Under the pieces are notes generated by a model. That model was not told the origin of the DNA. It did no database searches and saw only the letters and a program-made list of their open reading frames with translations. The translations under genes were made by a program, and so were the position numbers. 8,119 nucleotides of DNA, from positions 1-8,119 of the forward strand of contig DUTE01000279.1 in assembly GCA_012842235.1 (NCBI GenBank), in the 5' to 3' direction. Each line of letters begins with the position of its first letter. Position 1 is the stretch's first letter. This stretch comes from Bacillota bacterium (GTDB lineage Bacteria; Bacillota; DTU065). Below, one piece after another: positions 1 through 6,347 of this stretch.

Positions 1-107
1 AAGAAACTGCCCTAATAAAAGAGATTACAAATTCATTTTTTACTTCAAAAGCTAACATTAGAGTGTTATATACCAATTTGTAATCTCTTTTATTAGGGGA
101 ATTTCTT
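1..107. repeat. Long near-perfect inverted repeat (hairpin)
   Basis: Positions 10-33 are perfectly complementary to 75-98 (24 of 24 bp). After two mismatches (7/101 and 9/99, with 8/100 paired) the pairing resumes at 1-6 with 102-107, giving 31 of 33 bp. The loop is 34-74 (41 nt) and holds a small inner stem, taaca 53-57 with tgtta 64-68. The repeat still pairs at the window edge, so its true outer end may lie to the left. It is far too long, and its stem too AT-rich, for an ordinary terminator, and no T-run is visible beyond the arms on the plus strand. It could be a MITE-like non-autonomous element, the folded end of a mobile element, or a structured RNA. No transposase is in view and no target duplication can be assessed. 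Confidence 0.85.
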
Positions 108-143
108 CATTGGCATATCCTATCAATCCAAACAGTTATCTTC

Positions 144-197
144 TTAGCAATGGAACAAAAGAGGTACCAAAAAGAAAACAATAGAACATCTCTTCAT
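144..197 (-). CDS. Possible mini-ORF: 17-aa hydrophobic peptide
   Basis: On the minus strand an ATG (197-195) is preceded at 6-nt spacing by a perfect GGAGGT (209-204). It opens an ORF encoding MKRCSIVFFLVPLLFHC and ending in TAA (146-144). The peptide has a basic N-terminus followed by a continuous hydrophobic core. This resembles either a small membrane peptide or the signal peptide of a truncated gene, possibly a lipoprotein because it ends in Cys; the DNA after the stop gives no long open frame. It lies downstream of the terminator of the 118-aa gene, so it would need its own promoter, and I see none that is convincing. The long hairpin at 1-107 follows it in the same direction. Support is only the SD and the peptide's composition; chance is possible. 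Confidence 0.3.
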   Translation of the reverse strand: MKRCSIVFFLVPLLFHC

Positions 198-325
198 TTA
201 GATACCTCCACTTTGTAGTATTTTAGTAAATTTCCAAGTATTCCTGCTTTGCTTTTTTTATGTAATATCACATAGTGGGAAGAACTATTCAAATCAGTTT
301 TGAAGTTGGTATCGTTAGGAGTAAT

Positions 326-348
326 AAAAAAAAGCCCCTTATGGGGCT
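326..348 (-). terminator. Intrinsic terminator of the 118-aa gene
   Basis: Read on the minus strand, AGCCCC (348-343) and GGGGCT (338-333) form a 6-bp GC-rich stem with a 4-nt loop (342-339). The stem runs into a tract of 8 T (333-326, sharing one base with it). It starts about a dozen bases after the stop codon at 360-362, so it closes that transcript. Confidence 0.9.
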
Positions 349-359
349 CAATTACTAAT

Positions 360-716
360 CTATTCATCATCATCGTCATCATCATAATCAATTAATTCTC
401 TTTCTATCTGCCTCAGTCTAGTTAAAGCTATTGCTTCCCTTGGAGTTAGCTCCCCTTGGGCTAGCCTATGGTAGATTTCCACAGAATCACTAAGTGTTTC
501 GGAAAGTTGATCTGAGATGATTTGATATGCTAACCAAATAGATATGGGGGAGTAATCATCTTCAGCTAGATCATCGATCTGTTGTGCCAACTTTTCTAAA
601 ACTAAATTAGTTTCAACCTGTAGCTGTTCATCATCGATACCAAAATATTCTCTTAGAAACCACTTTGGGAGACGAAAACCATCTGGAATCCTACGATTGT
701 GTAGAAAATCAAACAT
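360..716 (-). CDS. Hypothetical protein with acidic Asp-run tail (118 aa)
   Basis: I do not recognise this family. The chosen ATG (716-714) has an AAAGGGGG ribosome binding site 7 nt upstream (731-724). The frame is open upstream to an ATG at 764, but that start and the one at 734 lack this signal. The protein starts MFDFLHNRRIPDGFRLPKW. It then carries a largely helical, amphipathic and acidic middle (EKLAQQIDDLAEDD, residues about 41-54) and a segment LTPREAIALTRLRQIEREL (about 90-108). It ends in Tyr-Asp6-Glu, encoded by near-identical GAT/GAC codons at 363-383. There is no signal peptide or clear membrane segment, so it is probably cytosolic. It is a single-gene unit with its own promoter (782-810) and terminator (326-348). 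Acidic tails are known from RNA polymerase delta subunits and DNA-mimic proteins, but nothing here proves such a role. Confidence 0.8.
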   Translation of the reverse strand: MFDFLHNRRIPDGFRLPKWFLREYFGIDDEQLQVETNLVLEKLAQQIDDLAEDDYSPISIWLAYQIISDQLSETLSDSVEIYHRLAQGELTPREAIALTRLRQIERELIDYDDDDDDE

Positions 717-734
717 GAGGCTTCCCCCTTTCAT

Positions 735-774
735 GTACTCATCACTCATCAGAGCTAAGGACAACCTAGAGTAC
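735..774 (-). other. Possible 5'-end stem in the leader of the 118-aa gene
   Basis: GTACTC at 774-769 (minus strand), right at the predicted transcript start, can pair with GAGTAC at 740-735, just upstream of the SD. The stem is 6 bp with a 28-nt loop. It could stabilise the 5' end or affect access to the ribosome binding site at 731-724. It is short enough to be chance. Confidence 0.25.
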
Positions 775-781
775 TTTGCCT

Positions 782-810
782 ATTTTAGAATAAACAACAC
801 CTAGTGTCAA
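782..810 (-). promoter_or_regulatory. Sigma-A type promoter for the 118-aa gene
   Basis: On the minus strand a perfect -35 TTGACA (810-805) is followed by a 17-nt spacer and a -10 TAAAAT (787-782, one mismatch to TATAAT). Transcription should start near 775, giving a leader of about 60 nt before the ATG at 716. This also argues against the 764 start, which would be only about 10 nt from the 5' end and has no SD. Confidence 0.85.
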
Positions 811-842
811 GCTAAATATTTATATAGTCTAAGTTAATTATA

Positions 843-880
843 CCATTTTTCTTATTATCACCAAAGGGTAAGAAAAATGG
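843..880. repeat. 12-bp perfect inverted repeat in the divergent intergenic region
   Basis: ccatttttctta (843-854) is the exact reverse complement of taagaaaaatgg (869-880), with a 14-nt spacer. No T-run follows on either strand, so it is not a standard terminator. It sits between the minus-strand promoter (782-810) and the plus-strand gene at 977. It could be an operator or a stem in that gene's leader. No convincing plus-strand promoter is seen in 717-976; the best -10-like sequence is TATAGT at 823-828, without a good -35. Confidence 0.6.
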
Positions 881-962
881 CCAATGATCTAACATAAATA
901 GGCTAAAGAAAGAAACTACTATCAAGGGAAATTTTTGCATATGGAGAAAACATCTATTGGAT

Positions 963-970
963 AAGGAGGT
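963..970 (+). promoter_or_regulatory. Strong ribosome binding site
   Basis: AAGGAGGT lies 6 nt before the ATG at 977. It is close to the full anti-SD complement and fixes the start of the secreted hydrolase candidate. Confidence 0.85.
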
Positions 971-976
971 ATTTTA

Positions 977-1663
977 ATGACAGAAAAGCATCTTATAGTT
1001 ATTTTAGTAGTTTTGTTGTTTAGTGTTGTTGTAATGGCAACTACAAAAACATTTAATGACTATGTACTTGCTGAGATGAAACTATATCCCACAGATGGTT
1101 CGTATACCTACGAGTGGTCAAGCTATCCTGGGGTGACTCAAGATCTTATTTATCAGGGAATGACTTTAGTAAAAGGAGATCCAAGACATAGGAGTTATTG
1201 TTCAGGTATAACGTTTGAGGTTTTTTTTCTTTCATATTTAAAATATGCTAAAGATTATAATTTGCCAGAGTCTATAGGTGGTCTTAGTTTTGCTCAAATG
1301 GAATTTTTTAGACGTGCCTGGTATGGAACTAGTGGAGATCGAAAAACGATTAAGACTGCATTAGAGGCTTGGGGTCTTGGTTATGAAATAGATAATTGGG
1401 ATGAAGTTCGTCCAGGAGATTTTGTTCAATTATGGCGCCATAGTGGCAGTGGCCATACTGTGATATTCCTTGAATGGTTAAGAAATACCTCTAATGAAAT
1501 AGTGGGTATGAAATACTGGTCATCTAACGCCGGAAAGGGTCCAAGTGAAGCTATTGAATACTTTGGCCCTTCAGGTAAGTCTATGATTAAAGATCAGACA
1601 TATTGTCTTAGAGTTATAGAACCTAAAGATTGGTGGCTTAACAAAGAAAAGGAAGCTAGTTAA
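977..1663 (+). CDS. Secreted putative papain-like (NlpC/P60-CHAP-like) cysteine hydrolase
   Basis: The 228-aa protein begins MTEKHL, followed by a hydrophobic stretch (residues 6-20) ending in V-V-M-A. This is a likely Sec signal peptide or membrane anchor, so the rest is extracytoplasmic. The mature part shows the order expected of papain-like amidases: a Cys in SYCSGITF (Cys75) at the start of a helix, then a GDFVQLWR strand motif (147-154), a His in GSGHTVIFLEW (His160), and a polar residue after the next strand (KYWSSNA, Ser182/Ser183/Asn184) as possible third triad member. NlpC/P60 and CHAP domains share this order and usually cut peptidoglycan peptides. That assignment rests on the motifs and their spacing; the overall sequence matches no family I can name. 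No SH3, LysM or other wall-binding domain is visible. The 103-nt gap to the next gene has no terminator, so co-transcription with ygiQ is possible. Confidence 0.75.
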   Translation: MTEKHLIVILVVLLFSVVVMATTKTFNDYVLAEMKLYPTDGSYTYEWSSYPGVTQDLIYQGMTLVKGDPRHRSYCSGITFEVFFLSYLKYAKDYNLPESIGGLSFAQMEFFRRAWYGTSGDRKTIKTALEAWGLGYEIDNWDEVRPGDFVQLWRHSGSGHTVIFLEWLRNTSNEIVGMKYWSSNAGKGPSEAIEYFGPSGKSMIKDQTYCLRVIEPKDWWLNKEKEAS

Positions 1664-1673
1664 TAAACGGTAA

Positions 1674-1766
1674 CTGAGGATTAAGATAGATTATGCAATT
1701 TTGATAGAAAAAGGAACAGAGATTGGGACATTGCTTAAATGGCTAAATCTAGAAGGCGGGGGATAG
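1674..1766 (+). other. Open in-frame stretch ending in TAG directly before the ygiQ ATG
   Basis: Between the hydrolase gene and ygiQ the frame of ygiQ is open from 1674 to a single TAG at 1764-1766, which abuts the ATG at 1767. The last codons read IEKGTEIGTLLKWLNLEGGG. This loosely resembles the start of small S4-type RNA-binding proteins (the I-x-LG-x-x-LK pattern followed by GG). There is no ATG in frame, and a TTG at 1701 lacks a well-placed SD, so I do not call a gene. It may be chance, a decayed gene end or a leader peptide. Confidence 0.2.
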
Positions 1767-3593
1767 ATGTTAGAAAGCAAATTTTTACCTATGAGTAAAG
1801 AGGAGATGGCAGAGTGGGGTTGGGATAGCTTAGATATTATTTTAGTCTCTGGTGATGCATATGTTGATCATCCATCATTTGGTCCGGCTTTACTAGGAAA
1901 GTACCTTGTAAGTTTAGGATACCGAGTTGGCGTAATAGCTCAACCAGATTGGCGAAAAACCAAGGATTTCCAAAAGCTAGGCCAGCCAAAGCTTTTTTTT
2001 GGTGTTAGTGCCGGTAATCTTGATTCAATGGTTGCAAATTATACTGCATCGAAGCGAAAAAGAAAAAGAGATGCTTACTCTCCAGGAGGAAAAGCCAGGT
2101 TAAGACCTGATAGAGCCACTATTGTCTATAGTAATAAAATAAGAGAATCTTTTGCTAAGGTACCTATTATTATCGGTGGGATAGAAGCAAGTATGCGTCG
2201 TCTTGCCCATTATGATTATTGGAGTAATAAGTTGCGTCGCTCTATTTTGTTTGATGCTAAAGCAGATATCTTAGTTTACGGAATGGGTGAGAGGCAGATT
2301 GCCGCTATCGCAGAAAATCTTTCCTTAGGACTTGGAGTTGAGAGCCTTTATGGTTTAGACGGTATTGCCTATAGAAAAAAAGAGCCATACATTAGCCAAA
2401 ACACTGTAGTACTTCCCCCATTTGATAATATTAAAGACAAAAAAGAGTTTAATAAGGCTTTTAGACTTTTTTATCAAGAACTCGATCCTTATAGAGGAAA
2501 TCCCGTAGTACAAAGGCAATTTGATGATTGGTATGTAGTTATAAACCCGCCTGCAAAGCCACTTTCTACTGAGGAACTTGATCAGATATATGCCCTTCCT
2601 TTTCAAAGAAAGGCACATCCTTGTTATGATCATCTAGGAGGTGTCCCTGCACTAAATACTGTTCGTTTTAGTATCACTACTCACAGAGGTTGTCCTGGGG
2701 AGTGTTATTTCTGTACTCTTGCCCTACATCAAGGACGCATAGTTCAATCTAGAAGTGAGCAATCTATTTTACAAGAGGCGGAAAAAATTGCTAAAAACAA
2801 AGAGTTTGGCGGTACAATAGATGATGCAGGTGGGCCTTCGGCTAATCTCTATAAAGCAAGGTGTAGATTACAAAAGATTAAAGGCGTATGTGCCAAACGT
2901 CATTGTTTAACCCCCAAAATTTGTCCTAATCTTGAACTAAAGCAAGATGAATATGTTAAGCTTTTGAATCAGATTCGCCAAGTTAAAGGGGTTAAGAGAG
3001 TTTTTGTACAATCAGGTGTCCGTTTTGATGTAGCTTTGAAAGACAAGTCTTTTCTCAATGAATTGTCTGCCCATTATGTAGGAGGACAACTTAAAGTTGC
3101 TCCTGAGCATATTTCCCAAAATGTTCTAAGGCAGATGAACAAACCAAAGCACAGTACCTACTTAGAGTTTTGTCAGACTTATACAGAAATATGCCAAAGA
3201 CAAGGTAAAAAAGCGTATATTGTTCCTTATTTCATATCTTCTCACCCAGGAAGCACTTTAGAAGATGCGATTGAATTAGCATTGTATTTAAAAAAGCAAG
3301 GACGTTTTTTTGAACAAGTACAGGATTTTATTCCCCTGCCCTTAACGGTCTCAACAGCTATGTGGTACACAGGAGAGAACCCTTTTACTGGAGAAAAAGT
3401 TCATATTTCTAATGAAGAGGAAAAGAGAATGCAAAGAGCTCTTTTACAATTTCAAGATAGACGCAACTGGCCTTTAGTAAGAAAAGCCTTAAAAAAGGCC
3501 AATAGAGAGGATCTCATTGGTTATAGTAAACAGTCCTTAGTTCCGCCAGAAAAAGCAAAAAAACCGATTTTTCAAAGAAAGAGCGGCTATTAG
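1767..3593 (+). CDS. ygiQ: YgiQ-family radical SAM protein
   Basis: The complete 608-aa protein fits the YgiQ family. It has an N-terminal Radical_SAM_N region (FLPMSKEEMAEWGWDSLDII and GDAYVDHPSFG; later VPIIIGGIEASMRRLAHYDYW), a radical SAM core and a C-terminal DUF3362-type region (FFEQVQDFIPLPLTVSTAMW). The CX3CX2C motif for the SAM-binding 4Fe-4S cluster is Cys309, Cys313, Cys316 (GCPGECYFC). A second Cys group, Cys366, 375, 380 and 386, is typical of the family and might hold another metal site (inference). Family members are cytosolic with no established reaction. A G-rich SD (GGCGGGGGA, 1755-1763) precedes the ATG closely, and the N-terminus matches family members, which supports this start. 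The next gene begins 23 bp after the stop, so the two are co-transcribed. A functional link with sugar uptake is unproven. Confidence 0.95.
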   Translation: MLESKFLPMSKEEMAEWGWDSLDIILVSGDAYVDHPSFGPALLGKYLVSLGYRVGVIAQPDWRKTKDFQKLGQPKLFFGVSAGNLDSMVANYTASKRKRKRDAYSPGGKARLRPDRATIVYSNKIRESFAKVPIIIGGIEASMRRLAHYDYWSNKLRRSILFDAKADILVYGMGERQIAAIAENLSLGLGVESLYGLDGIAYRKKEPYISQNTVVLPPFDNIKDKKEFNKAFRLFYQELDPYRGNPVVQRQFDDWYVVINPPAKPLSTEELDQIYALPFQRKAHPCYDHLGGVPALNTVRFSITTHRGCPGECYFCTLALHQGRIVQSRSEQSILQEAEKIAKNKEFGGTIDDAGGPSANLYKARCRLQKIKGVCAKRHCLTPKICPNLELKQDEYVKLLNQIRQVKGVKRVFVQSGVRFDVALKDKSFLNELSAHYVGGQLKVAPEHISQNVLRQMNKPKHSTYLEFCQTYTEICQRQGKKAYIVPYFISSHPGSTLEDAIELALYLKKQGRFFEQVQDFIPLPLTVSTAMWYTGENPFTGEKVHISNEEEKRMQRALLQFQDRRNWPLVRKALKKANREDLIGYSKQSLVPPEKAKKPIFQRKSGY

Positions 3594-3616
3594 AAAAAAC
3601 TTGAGGGGGAAGTTAA

Positions 3617-4897
3617 ATGCGTAAATGGTGGGTTTTGACTGTCTTATTGTTGTTGGTGTCCTCGGTTCAGGCAGTTACATTAGATATGTGGTTTACCCGC
3701 GATAATGAAGTGGGGCAGGTCATTAAATCTATGACCTCAGAACTGTTTACCCCCAAAACCGGTATTGATGTTAAAATTACTGTTTTGAATTACGATGATC
3801 TTTGGACAAAAGCCATGTTAGCTCTTGCCTCAGGGGATACTCCTGATTTAGCTAGCTTTGGTTCAGAATGGCCAGTAGAGTTTGGAATACGTGGAGGACT
3901 TGTGGATCTTAGAGAAGCTTTTCCTGAAGAATTTGCTGAGATGGAAAAGAAGCTCTACCCAGGGCAGATGAGATCGCTAGAGTTTATGGGAACAGCTTTT
4001 GGTCTCCCTGTTGAGTTTGGTTTTGGTTTAGTTTACTATCGCAAAGATATATTTCAAGAAAATGGCTGGATGTATCCGGAGACCTGGGATGATGTAAAGG
4101 TTCTTTTACCTAAGATGCAAGCCAAAAAAATGAATATGGGTTGTATCTCTCAATATATGCTTCCTGAGTGGCAGACAGCTCTCAACTTTATTTGGCAAAA
4201 TGGTGGGGTCTATGTAAACGATGATGGTATTAGCTGTGGGCTCAATACCAAAGAGGCTAAGGCCGGATTTGCACAGATGATGGAATATTTCACTGTTTAT
4301 AAGTTACCACAAGAAATAATTCCCATGAATGCTTTTGCCAACGGAGACTACCCAATTGTCGTAGGTGGCAACTGGAACTATGCTGCCATTGACAACGGAT
4401 TTCCCAATATTCGTGGGAAATGGGATCTAGGTTTATATCCGGGAACTAAAAAGGGTGATGGTACAATTAACCATGCAATTTACAATGGGCCTTTACCCTA
4501 TGGTATCTTTAGTAAATCAAAACATCAAAAAGAGGCTTGGGAATTTCTCAAATGGTTTTTTAGCGATGAAATTCAAGCTGAATTTGGCAGAAGAATTATG
4601 CAGAGAATGCCAAATGCGTTCTTTTTCTCGGCTAACATGGAAGTGGCCAAAAAGATTGATTATTTTCCTCAAGAACACATAAAAGTTATGTATGAACAAT
4701 CCTATCAATCTTTAGCACCGAGATATGGTATAGGTTCAGTTATTGGCTATCGCTTTGTTAGAGATGCTGCCATGAGTGTTTTGCTACAGGGAGTAAAACC
4801 AGAGGATGCCCTAGATACAGCTTATAAACAAGTGTCTTTAGAGATGAAGCAAAAAGTAGCAGAATACCAACGTTTTATTAAAACCCTAAAAAAATAA
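3617..4897 (+). CDS. ABC transporter sugar-type solute-binding protein (family 1)
   Basis: The 426-aa protein opens with a classic Sec signal peptide (MRKWW, hydrophobic core, then SSVQA|VTL, likely cut after Ala19) and continues as a MalE/UgpB-like family-1 extracellular binding protein. Typical stretches are the early strand TLDMWFTRDNEVGQVI, the GDTPDLASFGSEWPVEFG region (about 73-90), FGLPVEFGFGLVYYRKDIF, and the hinge-side pattern AWEFLKWFFSDEIQAEFG. Such proteins deliver sugars or polyols to an ABC importer; the substrate cannot be read from sequence. There is no Cys after the signal peptide, so it is not a lipoprotein and would be free in a periplasm or secreted. That is unusual for a monoderm Bacillota. 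It follows ygiQ in the same unit with SD GAGGGGG (3603-3609). No permease or ATPase gene is in the window. The terminator at 4901-4928 ends the operon. Confidence 0.92.
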   Translation: MRKWWVLTVLLLLVSSVQAVTLDMWFTRDNEVGQVIKSMTSELFTPKTGIDVKITVLNYDDLWTKAMLALASGDTPDLASFGSEWPVEFGIRGGLVDLREAFPEEFAEMEKKLYPGQMRSLEFMGTAFGLPVEFGFGLVYYRKDIFQENGWMYPETWDDVKVLLPKMQAKKMNMGCISQYMLPEWQTALNFIWQNGGVYVNDDGISCGLNTKEAKAGFAQMMEYFTVYKLPQEIIPMNAFANGDYPIVVGGNWNYAAIDNGFPNIRGKWDLGLYPGTKKGDGTINHAIYNGPLPYGIFSKSKHQKEAWEFLKWFFSDEIQAEFGRRIMQRMPNAFFFSANMEVAKKIDYFPQEHIKVMYEQSYQSLAPRYGIGSVIGYRFVRDAAMSVLLQGVKPEDALDTAYKQVSLEMKQKVAEYQRFIKTLKK

Positions 4898-4900
4898 GAG

Positions 4901-4928
4901 AAACGGAGGCAAAAGCCTCCGTTTTTTT
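4901..4928 (+). terminator. Intrinsic terminator after the solute-binding protein
   Basis: A 10-bp stem, AAACGGAGGC (4901-4910) with GCCTCCGTTT (4915-4924), has an AAAA loop and runs into 7 T (4922-4928). It begins 3 nt after the stop codon and closes the ygiQ/solute-binding unit. Confidence 0.95.
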
Positions 4929-4953
4929 GGTACAATCCAGGTATAAGTATACT
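4927..4953 (+). promoter_or_regulatory. Weak promoter candidate for the DUF445 gene
   Basis: A new transcript must start after the terminator. The best -10 is TATACT (4948-4953), inside a small palindrome-like gtataagtatac (4941-4952). The -35 is poor: TTTTGG at 17-nt spacing or TTGGTA at 15-nt spacing, both overlapping the end of the terminator T-run. The ribosome binding site AAGAGGTGA (5000-5008) before the ATG at 5013 is good. Confidence 0.35.
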
Positions 4954-5012
4954 CTTTCTTAGGGATAGGTTTTTTAGGGAGAGTGTGACCAAATTAGTTA
5001 AGAGGTGAACAG

Positions 5013-6347
5013 ATGAACTCGATCTATATTATTAGTCCAATTGTCGGAGCTATTATTGGTTACTTTACAAATTGGGTAGCTATAAAGATGCTTTTTCGAC
5101 CATATAAAAAGTTGAAAATAGGGCCAATACCTATTCCTTTTACACCTGGACTTATACCCAAAGAACGGGATAGAATTGCACGTAGTATAGCCGATTCAGT
5201 AGGAGACAATCTCCTTAACCCAGAGTTTTTAGCTGAGGAAGCGGTAGCACCAGATAAGGTTTTAGCTATAGAAAAATTTCTTACCAAAAAAAGAGACGAG
5301 CTTCGAGAAAACAATGACACTGTAGGTGATTTAGCAAGAAAAATATTTACTGAAGATATTGAGTTAAAAAAAAGACAATTGTCTGATTTTTTAGGTGGGA
5401 AACTGACAGACCGTTGTTTTTTAGACAAGCATTTAGGAGAAATAATTGAGCAAATGTTAGCGGATTTTTATGATACGATTCTAAACGATTCTCCCATTAT
5501 GTTACAGCTAAAATCTAGTCTTTTAGAGGCCATTGTAAAAGAAGAAAGACCCCTACTGTCATTTCTTTCAGCCGACATTTTAGAGCATATACCTGAACTA
5601 TCAGATAGAATAGCCCAACTGATTATCGCTGAAGCAAGCCATTTTGTAACGAGACCACAAACAGAGGAATTAATCAAAAAGCAGATTGACCTTTATCTCA
5701 AGAAAAGGACGTTTAGGTCTTTTATGGGTTTGTTTGTTGATACTACAGCAATTGCCCGAGAAGTTAGCAATGCCATTTTAGGCTTTTTGGCAGAGAGTGA
5801 GAATAAGGAATATTTAAAAAAGGTTATAGAGAACAAAATAGGTGAGTTTCTCCAGAAGAATCCTCAGGAAATTGTTGCGTTATTGGGAGAAGAGAGAGTT
5901 ACAGTAGGTATCGACGCAAGTGTGGAATTACTGCTAAACGGTATTGCCAAACAGCATGTTCTTACAAAAGATTTAATACTAACTTTGGTCTCTTCTAAGA
6001 AAGCTACGCAAAATCTAGAAAGAGTAATTTTTAATCTTTTATGTCGGCTAGAAAAGGTGCAAATAAGTAATATCGTTAATGTGGTAGATGAAAAGAATTG
6101 GCAAAAGATAATCGATAAAGTAGTACGTATATATCAAATAAAAGGGCCTGCTTTTCTTACAACTGTTTTTATGGAGTTTAATTTAACTCAGGTAATAGAA
6201 GATAAGATAAACTCTTTTGATCTTCACGAATTAGAAGAGATGATACTGGTTTTGGCTAAAAAAGAATTGGTTGCTATTACTTGGTTAGGGGGATTATTAG
6301 GTTTTTTCATGGGACTTGTTACACCACTTGTTAATGCCTTGCTTTAA
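5013..6347 (+). CDS. DUF445 family membrane protein (YheB-like)
   Basis: The 444-aa protein has the hallmarks of DUF445. An N-terminal membrane segment (about residues 5-25) runs into the conserved GYFTNWVAIKMLFRP (16-30). This is followed by PFTPGLIPKERDRIARSIAD and SVGDNLLNPEFL, a long helical and charged middle rich in Glu/Lys, and a C-terminal membrane segment (WLGGLLGFFMGLVTPLVNALL, the last 21 residues). The layout is two terminal anchors around a large soluble helical domain. The family is common in Bacillota (YheB in Bacillus) and its biochemical role is not established; a membrane or envelope role is only inferred. It is somewhat longer than the roughly 375-residue Bacillus member. 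It is preceded by a terminator and followed by a 154-bp gap without a clear terminator, so read-through into the next gene cannot be excluded. Confidence 0.9.
   Translation: MNSIYIISPIVGAIIGYFTNWVAIKMLFRPYKKLKIGPIPIPFTPGLIPKERDRIARSIADSVGDNLLNPEFLAEEAVAPDKVLAIEKFLTKKRDELRENNDTVGDLARKIFTEDIELKKRQLSDFLGGKLTDRCFLDKHLGEIIEQMLADFYDTILNDSPIMLQLKSSLLEAIVKEERPLLSFLSADILEHIPELSDRIAQLIIAEASHFVTRPQTEELIKKQIDLYLKKRTFRSFMGLFVDTTAIAREVSNAILGFLAESENKEYLKKVIENKIGEFLQKNPQEIVALLGEERVTVGIDASVELLLNGIAKQHVLTKDLILTLVSSKKATQNLERVIFNLLCRLEKVQISNIVNVVDEKNWQKIIDKVVRIYQIKGPAFLTTVFMEFNLTQVIEDKINSFDLHELEEMILVLAKKELVAITWLGGLLGFFMGLVTPLVNALL

Noticed and set aside
161..208. gaggta/tacctc inverted repeat
   Set aside because: It is only 6 bp with a 36-nt spacer, and one arm is the SD of the mini-ORF; it is likely chance.
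194..391. 65-codon minus-strand ORF starting in the Asp-run
   Set aside because: Its start lies in the GAT repeat of the 118-aa gene with no SD, and it reads straight through that gene's terminator hairpin and T-run.
717..764. Longer N-terminus for the acidic protein (ATG at 764 or 734)
   Set aside because: The strong SD at 724-731 fits ATG 716. The 764 start is only about 10 nt from the predicted transcript 5' end and has no SD.
2355..2633. 92-codon minus-strand ORF inside ygiQ
   Set aside because: It is a shadow of a conserved coding region, with no SD and no plausible product.
4455..4708. ORFs on both strands inside the solute-binding protein gene
   Set aside because: They overlap strongly conserved coding sequence in other frames and have no independent signals.
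5060..5677. Two minus-strand ORFs inside the DUF445 gene
   Set aside because: Both are antisense shadows of a clear family member, with low-complexity Ser-rich translations.
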